Positions 1-13,000 of a stretch of 64,000 bases of DNA are shown in pieces. The stretch lies in NCBI GenBank assembly GCA_016802295.1, contig JAESIW010000020.1, forward strand, positions 3,995,302-4,059,301, read 5' to 3'. This DNA comes from Brachionus rotundiformis (taxonomy: Eukaryota > Rotifera > Eurotatoria > Ploima > Brachionidae). Below the pieces are notes generated by a model, which ran no database searches, had not been told where the DNA came from, and saw nothing but the letters and a program-made list of their open reading frames with translations. The translations under genes and the position numbers were made by a program. The stretch's first letter is position 1, and the number at the start of each line of letters is the position of its first letter.

Positions 1-1217
1 TTAGTTGTTTAAAAAAAATTGTCAATTGATCTACACTTTAATCGATGATGACATTAGACAAAAAAGACTACCTGTGACCAGCATCCGTTTTTTCAATAGA
101 CCTAACGATTTAAATCAAGACCATTACAAAATTTTGGTCGCTACATGTATTAATAAATTTAATTTAATCTAATTTTTAAAAAAAGTTTAATCAATTTAAT
201 TAAAAAAAAAAAGATGTTTCTGGCTACATAAAATATTGGCACTATCCGACTAAATCTTGTATATATACTATTTTTGATAGAGAGTTGATGCCCTTAACTA
301 TTGGATTTAACAGTTCATTCACACGTATGGCTGTTGGTGGATATGATTGTAAGATCAAGGTCTATGATGTAGACACTAAAAAGGAGATTAATTGTCTCCA
401 AAGCGGGTAATTAAATTAAGAAATTAAATTTCGGTTTAAGCTTAGTATAAAATTATTTAAGTGACTACGGGACGGCTTCTTCTGGTCATTCTAGTAGAGT
501 TTATTGTGTAAAATACCATCCAATCGAGAATAATCAGCTCTTTAGCGGAGGCTGGGATGATACCGTGCAAATTTGGGATGATCGAATACCACATTCACAA
601 AAGTTTGTCAAATTTTAATTAAATAATATTGTTTTTAATTAAATTATGAGTAGTTATATATATGGACCTCACATATGCGGTGACGCTATAGATATTGATA
701 GCAATTATAATCATTTACTAACTGGTTCATGGAGAAAAAATTCTACTCTTCAGGTACATTATCTTATCTATTTTTATCCCTTTTTGGTCAAATTTTATTT
801 AGATATGGGATATGCGAAATTTGAGTCTGATACGAGATGTGTTCCAGAACAAATCAAATATGATGGTAGATAATTAAAGAGTTATTAAAATTGTAATTCT
901 AGTCTTATTTTAAAAGATATATGGTTGCCAATGGTTAGGCAAGAGCTATATTTACGTTTGTGGAAACAACAAGAATTCGGCGCAAATCTATGACAGAGGG
1001 ACATTGAAAGTAGAATAGAATAAATAAACTTTATTCAATAAGAAGTTCTTATCTAAATTTTTAGTCCATAGGTGGTCTTTCCGAGCTACTTAATGGTGTT
1101 GCGTGTATTGACAATGACCAAACAGACGACTTGCCAAATCTATTAGCTTGCTCGCTCAACAAACTATTTTTGCTGAGGAAAAAAATTCTCTCTGGTGTTA
1201 AATCAAATCAAAGATGA
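1..1217 (+). CDS. WD40-repeat protein, 3' part (5' end outside window)
   Basis: Seven exons are visible: <1-146, 214-406, 462-602, 651-753, 803-865, 917-1009 and 1065-1217. All introns are 48-67 bp with GT-AG ends and matching phases. The translation shows successive WD40 blades: ...ILVATYVSGYIKYWHYPT..., ...MAVGGYDCKIKVYDV..., ...LFSGGWDDTVQIWDDR..., ...HLLTGSWRKNSTLQIWDMR... and ...YVCGNNKNSAQIYDR.... The conserved GPHICGDAIDI stretch between two blades matches a family of uncharacterised WD40 proteins with scaffold-like beta-propellers. The stop is TGA at 1215-1217. The start lies left of the window, so length and identity cannot be settled. Calling it a WD40 propeller is secure; a specific orthologue is not assigned. 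Confidence 0.85.
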
Positions 1218-1609
1218 TAGATAATTGCATGGATTTTTGTTGCCACAATGTATAAATGCCTAAAATGTCAAAATTCTTTTTTAAAAAAAATAAACAAAAA
1301 AATTTTTAGTTAACATTATTTTTAATTTATAAAGACTCAATAAAAAACACTAAATCTAAGCATAAATTTTGATAAAAAAATTAAATTTTTAGGTCTTGTA
1401 AATGCAAAGATGCATTCTTAAAAAATTAATAAATTTCAATACGAACAAGCATGGTTAAATTGAAATAAAAAAATAATTTTGGTTACGAAATTTTAAATTT
1501 AATTAATTTTATTAGTGAAATTTTTAAAATTTTAATTTCTCAAGGATAACTTACTAGATATAAATTAAAATTTCACTTGACTTTTTTTTTATATTCAGAC
1601 TTATTTAAA
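1218..1609. other. Intergenic, AT-rich
   Basis: About 390 bp between the WD40 gene and eIF6, consisting of A/T runs with no ORF. Its right end (1580-1598) is a T-rich tract ending in TTCAG, 12 nt before the eIF6 start codon. This looks like a 3' splice site with no upstream donor in the gene and is a candidate spliced-leader acceptor. Confidence 0.5.
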
Positions 1610-2459
1610 ATGGCTGTAAGAGCACTATTCGAGAGTAGCAGCGACATAGGCTGTTTTGCCAAATTGACCAATTCATACTGTCTAGTTGGCATAGGAGCTT
1701 CTGAAAATTTTTACAGGTTTTTATTATTTAATTTTTAAATTGAAAAAAATATGAATAATCAACAAAAAAAGTGTTTTCGAAGGTGAATTGTCTGACCATA
1801 TACCAGTGATTCATGCCACAATTGGTGAGTGCCGGGTAGTTGGTCGTTTAACAGCTGGAAACAGAAATGGTCTGTTGGTTCCAAGTTCAACTACTGACCA
1901 GGAATTACAACACATTCGAAACAGTTTACCGGACTCGGTAAGAGTGAGACGAGTCGAAGAACGTCTATCGGCTTTGGGAAACGTCATAGCATGTAATGAC
2001 TATGTGGCCGTAATTCACCCAGATCTTGACAAAGAAACCGAACAAATAATAGCCGAAGTTCTTGATGTTGAAATTTTTAGACATACTATTGCCAACAATG
2101 TTCTTGTGGGCAGTTATTGTGTTTTTAACAACCTTGGTGGTATCGTTCATCCAAAAACCACTATTCAAGAGCAAGATGAGCTGTCTTCACTGCTCCAAGT
2201 GCCTTTAGTTGTAAGCCTTTCGTTTATTTAGTAATTAGCCAAATCAATTAAAGGCTTTTTTTAGACAAGCACTGTAAATAGAGGTAGCGATGTACTCGGA
2301 GCTGGTCTGATAGCCAACGATTGGGTCGCCTTCTGCGGATTCGAAACAACTGCTCATGAAATATCAATCATAGAAAGAATATTCAAACTAAATGCCATTG
2401 GACATGGTTCACACAATTCTCATGCCAATAAGCAAACTTTAATTGAAAATCTTACATAA
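1610..2459 (+). CDS. EIF6: Eukaryotic translation initiation factor 6
   Basis: Three exons (1610-1716, 1772-2210, 2265-2459) join to 741 nt, giving 246 aa; human eIF6 is 245 aa. Recognised from nearly invariant segments: NFYSVFEGELSDHIPV across the first junction, TTDQELQHIRNSLPDSVRVRR, ERLSALGNVIACNDYVA, VLVGSYCVFNNLGGIVHPKT and TVNRGSDVLGAGLIANDW. eIF6 is a five-bladed propeller that binds the 60S subunit. It is needed for nucleolar 60S biogenesis and prevents premature joining of 40S and 60S in the cytoplasm. The ATG follows a T-rich tract ending in CAG by 12 nt, a likely trans-splice acceptor. The C-terminal tail is short and diverged, which is common in this family. Confidence 0.97.
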
Positions 2460-2887
2460 AATAAAAATAAAAATTTATAAAAAAAAGATAAATAATTTAG
2501 TTTAATGTAATTTACTGATCAAGGTACAATTTTTTTTAATTTTTGTTCAGTATTTTTATTTTAATGAAAGAATTAAATAAAATTCAGTACTCAATTATAT
2601 TTTTTAAATAATATCTATTTTTAAAAGACAAAATTCCACCTTTATATTATTATTAAAACAATATCGCGCGGAAAACAATATATTTTTGGTAAAATTGCGT
2701 TTAAATGACAGAAAATCAAATTCTTAAATGCTCAGGATGACTAAGCTTTTAATTTAAAATCCTCTTAATCGTAAACCTGTTTAAAATTAGAAATTTTTAT
2801 AATTAATTTTTGCACTATGAAATAATTTATTTTATAAAAAGATCAGATAAAAATTTGATATTCTAATCTAAAGTAAATTTAAGTAAA
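2460..2887. other. Intergenic between eIF6 and TANGO2
   Basis: About 430 bp of A/T-rich sequence with several AATAAA-like motifs just after the eIF6 stop (2459-2500 and 2574-2580). No ORF or repeat was recognised. Confidence 0.4.
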
Positions 2888-3979
2888 ATGTGCATATTGT
2901 TTTCCTATGTTGCCAAGCGGCTCAATCCAAACGAATTTAAACTAGTAGTTTTGAATAACAGAGACGAGTTTCATTTTAGACCAAGTAAACCAGCCGGATA
3001 TGTGACTAATCACAGTCTTTATGGAATGGATTTAACTCCTGGTAAAGAGGGTGGTACATGGCTTGGAACCAGCAGACTCGGCAAGATCGGAGTTCTTTTA
3101 AATCTAAATAGTGTTGATTATGGTATTGAACTTAATAGCCGGGAAGGACGAGGTACTCCGAAACTTTTCAAACAAACATCATTTTTTTACCAAAATATTA
3201 ATTTAAAGGATTTTTGGTTCCAAACTTTTTACACACTGATCTAGATGCCTTACAGTATGTTGATTCAATTAAAGAAACAGCCAAACTTTACAATCCATTT
3301 AATATTGTATTTTTTGAAAGAAATAAGTAAATTTAAATTATTAACTTATTAGTAAATTATTGTTAAATTTTGCTTTATTTTTATATTTTTTGATTATAGT
3401 AAAGATTTATGGGATGCTAGCATATTTGATAATGTTAGTTGTAATTTAGCAAAAACTAATGAAGGTTTATATGATTTAAATATCTAAAAAAAAACTAAAA
3501 TTATATCAAAAGATTCAAATAATTTGATAAATATTTTTAATTAAGAGTATGTGAGCATTTCGAATCATCAATATAAGAGTAAAATATATCCAAAGACAAC
3601 AATGGGTGAAAAAATGTTCAAAGATATTATAACAAAATGTAACAATACCAATCAAAAAGAACAGCTAATTGATTCTTTAATAAACCTTGCAAAATATAGT
3701 ACCGAGTAACCCTAAAATTTGCATTCAATAAATAATTGATAATATTGTTTAATTAGGAAATATCATGACTCAATTGATCAGCATTCTTATACAAGAGAAC
3801 AAATTTGCATAGACATTCCAGATTATGGTACACGAACTCATACCATAATTCTTGTAGACCATGAAAATAGAGTAACTATAAATGAAAAGACCTTGAAGTG
3901 TCCAATAGATGCTCAAAATCCGGCATGGGAAGAGACTAAGATTGAGTTTAATTTGGATCCAATAAACAATAAAAATTAA
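2888..3979 (+). CDS. TANGO2: TANGO2 / NRDE-family protein
   Basis: Five exons (2888-3152, 3209-3326, 3400-3464, 3546-3705, 3757-3979) sum to 831 nt, giving 276 aa, the same length as human TANGO2. The protein starts with MCILF and carries the defining N-R-D-E motif (LNNRDEF, about residues 24-30). It then shows the family's GMDLTPGKEGGTWLG and ends with PDYGTRTHTIILVDHENRV, which matches the conserved YGTRTNTIILVD region. Cys2 after Met1 is in the position expected for the N-terminal-nucleophile-like fold. TANGO2 is linked to mitochondrial and ER lipid or heme handling and to ER-Golgi organisation; its biochemical role is debated. The gene converges on the F-spondin gene with only about 60 bp between the two stop codons. 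Confidence 0.93.
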
Positions 3980-4038
3980 AAAAAATTCTATCTATGATAT
4001 TTATTTTCTAAAAGCTAATGTTTTTATAAAAATTTAAT

Positions 4039-7000
4039 TTAATTAAAATTTTTAAAATTGATTATTTTCTTTAAATCACATGGACCTAGGTAACATTGAC
4101 GGCGCTCTCTCAAAACTGGACACCCTCTATTTGATACAGATGTTCGCTCTTGATAACCTTCACTACACGTATTACCCATTCTACACTCACTCCATGAACC
4201 CCATAATCGCACTGAACAATCAATACTCAAGTCTTCGTCATCTTAATTAGTTAATTATGTTTTTATCTTAGCTTTTTTTTTAAAGATTATATCAAATTAC
4301 TTTCACATTCTTTTGAACAAATTTTAGTTTGATTTAAGCTTGCTGGGCAAGGCTTTCCACCATATCTTGGCTGTGATAGAACATTGCGAGTACGAAATGA
4401 AAATCCAATTTTGTTGCATCGATCAGCTTGAAATAAATTTTTAATTTCTTTAATTAATTGTGGTTAAGTTTGATTTACCTGAACAATCAGACCATTCGCT
4501 CCATTCCGAAAGTCTGCAATCAATCGGATACATCATTAGGTTAGCGTTTTGGCTTTTATTTATGGCTTCTGCTGTGTAATTCCGGTTAAGATTGGAGCAT
4601 GTGTCCATACAGCTATCATAAGTGATAAAGTTGTTCTCGTTTCCATCACATCCTTTTAGTTCTGTTTAAAAAATTTCATTTTTGATTTCTAAATTACCTG
4701 TATAGGCAAATGGTTCGCAGTTTTTGGTAAAAAAATTGTAAAAATATCGTTTTAGATAGCTATTGCATCCTCCTTCATTTACTGGATATTTGCATATTCC
4801 TGTAAAGCAAAATTAATTTTTGATATATTTTATTTATTTAAATCTTGGAATACTTTTTCTTTGATCATACGACAAAGTTTTTGGTTCTTTGGTTAAAAAA
4901 AAGTTACTTTTCAAGTTAAAAAATTTTAAACCAATCTTAAATTTTAATATTTTTTTAAAACTTTTTTAATTCTTTAAGATTGAGTTAATTTTTTTAATGA
5001 CTGTGAAAAACCAACTTAAATCTATTGCGACAGACTGTGAATTCTCTGCAAATTCAATTAATGAGTAACAAGTTAATTCACATTCTTCAAGTGATTCAAA
5101 ATTGTTGTTGTTTCCATTGCATCCTGAACAAAATAGATAATTTTAATTTATCTTTAATTAAATTACTTACCCCCGTATGAAAATTGATCACATTTTCCTT
5201 TAAATGAATTAAAATAGTATCTTGACTGATAATTTGAACAAGGGCCTTTTTCTTTTGGCAACATGCACATTTCTACCAAATTACTTTAAATTATAACATT
5301 TTTTAAAATTCAAACGATAAACCTTTTTTTTGGATTTCCAAATTGGCTTCTAGTTCACTTCCTTTTATTTTTGGAGTTAATAAATTCTACAAAAGTATCA
5401 ATAATATACTTGAAGCTTGTTGAGCCATTTGGATAAGAATATCACAAACAGATTCACATTCTTCTATTGTTTCGAAATTGTTCAGGTTTCCTTCACAACC
5501 ACTGTATTCAAATAACAAACATTTTCCCATATTTACACTGTACGTGTATCTCTGGATTGATTCTGAACATGTTCCTTTTTCGGCCGGAGACATGCATATT
5601 CCTTTATTAAAAATTTTAACTCATTTTATTCGATAATTAGTTAAAATTATTTACTTTTTTTCTCAGGTATTGTTAATTTTTTTCCGTTTAAAATTCCTTA
5701 TTAAAATATTTATTCATATTTTTTTAATTTTGATTTTTGAAATTACTGTTTGAATCATCCTTTATATGGGAAATAATTGGATGACAAAATGATTGACAGG
5801 CAGCAATTGTTCTAAATTTGTTTGAATTTCCACCACAGCCTTAATTAAAAAAATACTAATAAACCGGGTGCAAAAAGAGTTGATATTTTTACCGCTGAAT
5901 TCAAATGGTAAACAAGTTAATTTGGTTCTATCAAAATAATAATTTAGCTGAGACTCGTAGCAATTGCCCTCCTCTGGCGGTAATAGACAAGTTTCTTAAA
6001 AAAATTAATTAAAAATAAAGCTTAATTTATAATTAACAATTACTCTTTTTTTCTTCTATTTCTTCTTCGCTCAATTGTTTGACTGTAATTAAAAGTTTAT
6101 CAAAATTTTTATTTTAAATTTCTATCTTAAAATACTTAGACCAATTTCATTTTCTTTTAATTATAAAAAAACAAATTTGTAATTATTTTTTATATAAAGA
6201 AACTAATTTGGTATATTACCTTCATTCATAATACCACAAATTCTTTCACATTTTTCCAAAGTTTCAAAATTATTTTCATTTCCACGACAACCACCATAGC
6301 TGAACGATAAGCATCGTTTGACGTTTGTATCAAAATAATATTTTATATTTTTAATAGCCATTCTACAAGGTCCGGGTTTTTTTTCCAGACTACATATTCC
6401 TTTAATTAAAAATTTTAATTTCAATCATTGTCCTCTCATCATTTTTTATATTTACTTTTCCTTTCTTGATCACTTAATAAACTTTCATCGATACACTTAT
6501 TATTTATAATACAAGTTCTTCTTTCTTCCAGTCGGTTTTTGCATTTTTTTTCCAAACCATTTCTTAAATATTTTCTTATTCGTATGGTGTATCCTTTACC
6601 ACAAGTAGATGAACATGGTGACCATTCACTCCACGAAGTCATTAACAAGCATCTTGAAAAAAATGTTGTCTAAATTTAGACCATTTTTTAGCATTATTAC
6701 CTATCAGATCCTTCAATTGATGTAGCCTCTTCATCATCTTCACATTCACCGTTTATACTTAGGCACATCTCATGGTCATTTATGATTTCATTGCAGACGC
6801 CTTTTGCCTGATCAGGGTTTTTGTATTCACGGGATCGCTTTCTAATTCCTTTTCCACATGTGGAGGAACATTCAGTCCATTCGGACCAATCTGTTGTCAT
6901 GCATCTAGGATCAGCATTTTCTAAAAACAAATAAATTAAGTCTTTTTTTTTAAAACTTATTTAAATATAAACCTAAAATTTTCATTTCATTATTTTTTGT

Positions 7001-10000
7001 TCTTTTTTTGGCAAAGCTAACCGATTCTGAATTAATAAGTTGGAAACGTTTAATCGGATCCGATAGATCATTTAGGTCAAATGTGTTGGATTCAAGAGCA
7101 AAATTATTTTCTTTCAAGCCATGAGGACATTGAGCTCCGTTAAGTTCGATTCGTTTTAAGGTTAATTTGGCCATTGTAGGAATTGGTCTTCCAGTTGGAT
7201 CATAAAATGGTGCTTTCGGATCATTTGGATATCCACTTGTGATTTTTTTAATTTTTTCTTGAGGAATTGTTGGTTTATTAGGCGACTAAAATTTTTGAAA
7301 AAAATAAAAAAGATATTTTTTTTATTTTATTGTACATTATAAGAAATTCCGCTGTCAGTTCCAGCATCAAAAGGTATCAAATCTTCTTCATACTCTTCGA
7401 CCCATGTACAATTCTGTTGACACAAATTCAATTTAGACACTCCTAAAGACTAATTTAGATTCTTGAAATTAAAATTTTGAAAGTTATTACCAGAGATCCA
7501 ATCAGGTGATGGTCCAAACATTGTGGCAAATGAAATTAAGTGATGTGTATTTGATACAGTGAAAGTTGATTGAGTTTCTTTATCAACATTTGGAAACCAG
7601 AGACCATTGGCTCGAACTACATTTCGAATAGTTCCATAATTTGACTAAAACCAAATATGAAAATCTTCTTAGTTTCATATAATCAAAATTAACATACATG
7701 ATTTTTAATTTCTTCTTCTAAACTCCTTATGATACCAAATTCGGCCAACTCTTTTAGACCCGGAGTGGCATAGCCCCCGATTTCCCAAACTGAATAATTT
7801 TTTGAATGAGTAGCTCCTATTATGTTTGACCAGTGAGTTAGACCCTCTTTGATAAATAGTTTAAAATAGAAATTATTTGGAACACTTTCCAAAGTTACCA
7901 TTTGTTGGCCAGTCTTTCGGGTGTGAATACTTTGTCCACATGCCTTTGAAGTTTAAACGATATTTTGCTTGACCGCAAGCGCAGCATACCGGAATCTCAA
8001 CATTTTCTGGAAGCTCCTCTAAATGTTGCCAAACAAATATTTACATTTTTTTAAGTTCATTTTTTTTGTTTGCTTACCTCCTTCACACAAAACTTTGGTC
8101 AATTCTCCATCATCTTTAAACCATAAGGTTTCTGTTTGCATAACGAAAGCTCTTCAAATAATTTTATAATGTTTGATATTTAATCAAGGTAATAAGGTAG
8201 GAGTAAATTTGTACTTTAGAGACACACAGCCTGTGCCAGCTTTTGGTGCAGTCCAGTAGAATGTAATTTTTTTTTTACTCTCAAAATTGGTATGAGTTAT
8301 CATTCCACTGCATCCGCTTGTGTATTTTATCTCTCGGTCGTTTGGATTGATCTTTTATTAATTAAGATTTTTTACTGATAAAATTTTAAATTTCAGATTT
8401 AATACCATAAATCGGCCAACAGGGTTAAGCGACATTGCATCATACCATGTTTCTGGTACTGAAGCGATCAAGAAACCGCGAAATTCAGTGTAATAGTTTC
8501 TGGCCGAGTCATAGCTTCCTACCAGTGAGACTAAAATTTCAAAAATTGTATTATAATGGTTTAATTTTATTTAATATTGTTAATTAAGTGCAATTTTTGA
8601 TATTTTACAGAAGTTATGATTCAATAAACAGCAGATTAAAGGAATAAAAGTTTATTTTTTATTAATCATCAATCAAATTTAGATGATTGATATTTAAGAT
8701 CATTAAATAAATTCCATAATTTTTGACAATGAGAAACAATTTTTCATGGTACTTTGCTTCTTTTTTGCATAAAGAGTTTAAATATTTTAATTTTCATTAT
8801 CTATATAAATTTCGATCGAAATTTCGAAAGGGTATCGGAGTATAAAAAGATAGGAAATTAAGAACCAATTGTTAATATTTAAACAATTTTGTAAGTAGCT
8901 TAAACAAATGTGTTTGTAATTCGTGATGGTTATAAAAAACAATTTATCTTTTTTTTTCCAAAGCAATTAGATCGAGCTTTAAAACGCAATTAAGAAAAAA
9001 ATACATTTAATCTAGGCAAATCAAATCCAAGAAGAATTATTTTATTTTTTATTGCTAAAATAAGACAAATTGAGATTTAGTTTAATCAAAAACAAAACAC
9101 CTAGGATTTGAAAAATATCCTATGTGTTCCAATTTTAATTAATCTCTTTTACTATTTGATTCGAACCGAGTAAACGATCTTTGGTTTTAGATTTATTCTT
9201 ATTAATTTTGATTTTCTTGATATGACATTTTTGAGTTTAATTAAATCATGTTAGCTAAGTATAGTAAAGTAAGAAGGATTTGGATAGTTTTTTATTAATT
9301 CTAAAATTTTAAGCCAATATTTGCCTAAATTATACAAAATGTCAATATTAACTAAAAATTACATTTATAAATCAAAAATACCTTTAAAAACAAATATATA
9401 TCTAGCTCAAAATTCCGAAGTTTTCTAAATATAAAACTTGGAAAAAAAATATCTTTATGTAATTTATCATCTTTTCAAATGAGACTCGTATAAACTTTTA
9501 TATGGTGTTTTATTTCATTTTTATAACAAACTAGTTTTATGTTTTTTTTTTTCAAATTTAATTTTAAGAAATCATAAAAGAGCTATAAAAAATCTAATCT
9601 AATTAAAATATTGTAATGAAGTTAGAAAGAAATCATACAATTTGAGAATTTCTTTAGTTTTCTAAGTCTATAGCTTTTATTTAACACAATCTTGAAATAA
9701 AAAATAAGTTGCTATTGAAAAATGATTTTAAATAAACAGAATTTGTTCTTCTGAGTTTAAATTTCAAAACATAAAGTGTATATTTCTTGATTTTTAACAT
9801 TTAAACTATTTTTTTTTATTTAAAATGTCTAAATAAATATCATTTAAAAAAATAATAACCAAAAAAGAATATGTTTTATATCAAAAAGCTTTTTTCTTTA
9901 ATTTTCTTGTAAAAAGCTTTGAAAATATGAATTTATTATTGTTTAAAATAAGTTATTAAGAAATATCAAAAAAATTCTGGATAGTAAGCGCAACAAAATG

Positions 10001-13000
10001 AGTTTAATTTGAGTGAAAATTAACCTAGGCTAAATTTATTTTTTGAAAAGAAAATAAACATTTTTTTAAAATAAAAAATAATTTCTAGTGATTGAGCTAG
10101 TATGCATGTTTTTAGGAGAAATTTGAGCCATAAATAGCTTAAAATTATTAAGGTAAAAAATCTTAAATTATTCTATATAAAATTAGCTGAAATTGATAGA
10201 ATAAATATTGTTGTCATTTTAATTAAGTTTTATCTAATAAAATAGTATTTAAGTAGAGATAAATAATAAGCCTACATACTAGTGAATAATTTAGGTAACT
10301 TCTCTGGTATATTTTAGAACTAAAAAAGATTAAAAACTCAAATATTTATTAAGAAATTTTGATTAAGTTTTTAAAGGCCGACCATGAATGATTTTGCCTA
10401 CAATGAGCTTTACGTTTCTGCATAAATATTTACATCAATTTAGATTATTCAACTTGGCTAAATTTTCAAGCCTTGCTAGAATAATATTTGATAGTATAAA
10501 TTGGCTCGAATATTTTAAATATTCTAGAATCTGTACGACTTCAATTAGCCATGATTCACTAAAAATTCTTTTTTCTAAACGTAGATAATTACAATAAACT
10601 CAAGTTAAATGGATTTATTTATTTTAGCAAAAAATTTTAATTGAAAATGGTATATCAATCAGAGTTAGGGAGGCAACCGTGGCTAATGAAGAGTAATCAG
10701 AATTTTAATTTAATCATTTAGATTTAAGCTAACTTGGCATATGATGATTGAATTTAATATAAATAAGTATTTAAATTACAGAAAAAAAAAGTTGTTTTTT
10801 AGTTATATTTGCTTCAACTCATAATAATTTTATAAAAAAATCAAATAAAATTTTCTCTATAGTGTTTTTTCATTTAAGGAGTTGAAAACAAAATTTCCGA
10901 CCGCTGCTAAGATAAAGCTAAAGAGCTTTGCAACAAAGTTTTAACAAGTTATTTTTATCTTTGAAATGTGAAGGTTTACAAAAAAAAAGTAAAAAAAAAT
11001 ATTTTTCTTTTAACAATAGAATTTCAAGTTGTTTTTTTGGCGTTGAAAAATTTGCTAGAATATTTTAAAAGAATACCTCAGTAGTATTTCAAGCCACTCA
11101 AAGGTGTAGAAATTTCTAATCTTAAACTATAAAGTTGTAAATTTTTTTTTAATTTTAAGAATTTAGTAGCAAAGATAGCATTTTTATTTTCTTACACCAA
11201 GGTAGAATATTATTTAGCTTTTGTTTTAAACATTTTTGAGTAATTACTAATTTTAAAAGGTAATAAAACAAAGTGAACCCCGCTCATTTCAGAATTATTA
11301 ATCTGTATAATATAAATAGTTGATTTTTTTTAATTTAAAATTTTATTACAGCTCTACATTAAGTTGAAAAGTTGGAAATTTGGCCACTGAAGAAATGCTT
11401 TGCTTAATGCGTAAATCCTAAAAAGCCCCATTTGTTAATGTCAGCGCTATTTACCACAATTAAAAATAGTCTCCTATTTTATTGTCATCAAAGTGTTGTC
11501 ACCTATGGGTTAATCTCTATTTAAACTTAGATTTGTTTGAACAGGAAATAATCGATGGATTTAGATGTATAAAATAGAGTAAGCAATAGCAATTTAGTTT
11601 ACCAATTTTCCTTATTTTTGTGATATTTTTCTATTTTATATGGTTTCTATTTATAAAAAATATTTTTCTTAGTTCATTTGTCTTCTCCAAACAAAAAATA
11701 TGTCACTTGAATTTTTTTTTCACTCAGATATAAAAGTTATTTGAAGAAAAAAGCTATAAAAATATGGTCAAATAAAATTTGGGTGGATTTTTGGACCAAA
11801 AGAAATGCAAACAAAACAAAGCTATAAATTAGCCTTCATTATTACTTTTTAATTAAATAGATAATGTGTCTAATTAAATTTACATGATAGTTTTAGATTA
11901 AAATGTAGTTAGACTTGTCGCTTAAGGGTCTTCTTATAGGTCGAATTTTTCCGTGTTAAACTTGTCCAGAAAAATGCTTTAAAAGCAAAGAAAAGCTCTC
12001 TTCGAAAACTGGACTAGCAATTTTTTGTTTATAAACAATTTTTGTTTCTAAATTTATTTTGTTTTCGGTCCTAAATCAAAACAATTTTGAGAATTAGTTA
12101 TAGGGCTTTAAAAATTAGACTTGCATTTTAAATGTTACCAGATAAACAAACAATACGGGCTTAAAAATAATTTTTTTCTGGGTTAATTATTTGAGACTTT
12201 ATTTTCTAGCTGAATTCTTAGGATAACAAAAAACTCTAAATCTGGTATAAAATTTCAATTAGGAAAGCATTGCTAGGCGAATCTTAGATTTCTAGTTTAA
12301 GATGACCATTGACCGCACGCAGAGAGCCTATTTGAGTCAATTTTTTTCAAATCTAAATTCACTTTATTTAAATTTCCAATTTAGCAAAAAAAATCAATTT
12401 CAAATTTCCCAAAAATTAGCATGGTCTTAATTGCATATCTCTACAGGCCTGTTCCTATGTCTAATTTTTGATGTTAATGACAAAAATTCAATCAAAATGG
12501 GCCTTGGGGCCATTTTGTAGCTATTTAATTTTTTTATTATATTAATTTTATCCATAAAATATATCAATTTTAGCCATATTTAAGCAAATTTTATATTTCA
12601 TTTTTTTTACTAAATTTTATTTAGGTGATTTGAATAGCGTGCTTAACAACCATATTACTCTACGTTCATAACATCTTGACTACGCAAATAAAAAATCTAA
12701 TTTACGATTTATGAACGAAATCCCTCATTTAGTTATTCTTATCGCTGGCAACTCTCTTTATCGATTTTCAACTAATTTTTAAAGCCTCGTAGGAAAAAAA
12801 AATTCAAATTTGATTCATTAATTGCATAATATAAGCGCTACACTTTATTAAAAAAAAATTTAAATTAGGCATTTATTGCTCATATTTCTTTTTGACGTGT
12901 TGGATTTCAACACTTTTTAAGATCCATGGCAACACAACTCTCACATAGCCAGTAATTAGAATCTATTTTTATTTTAGGTCAAGTAATTATTTTAAGACTT

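Noticed and set aside
5378..5410. A 23 nt intron between the third Kunitz exon and the next AG in F-spondin
   Set aside because: Too short to splice and gives a stop. The AG 25 nt further on gives a normal 48 nt intron in frame.
10388..10588. 66-codon plus frame inside the long intron
   Set aside because: Isolated, with no homology and no splice context.
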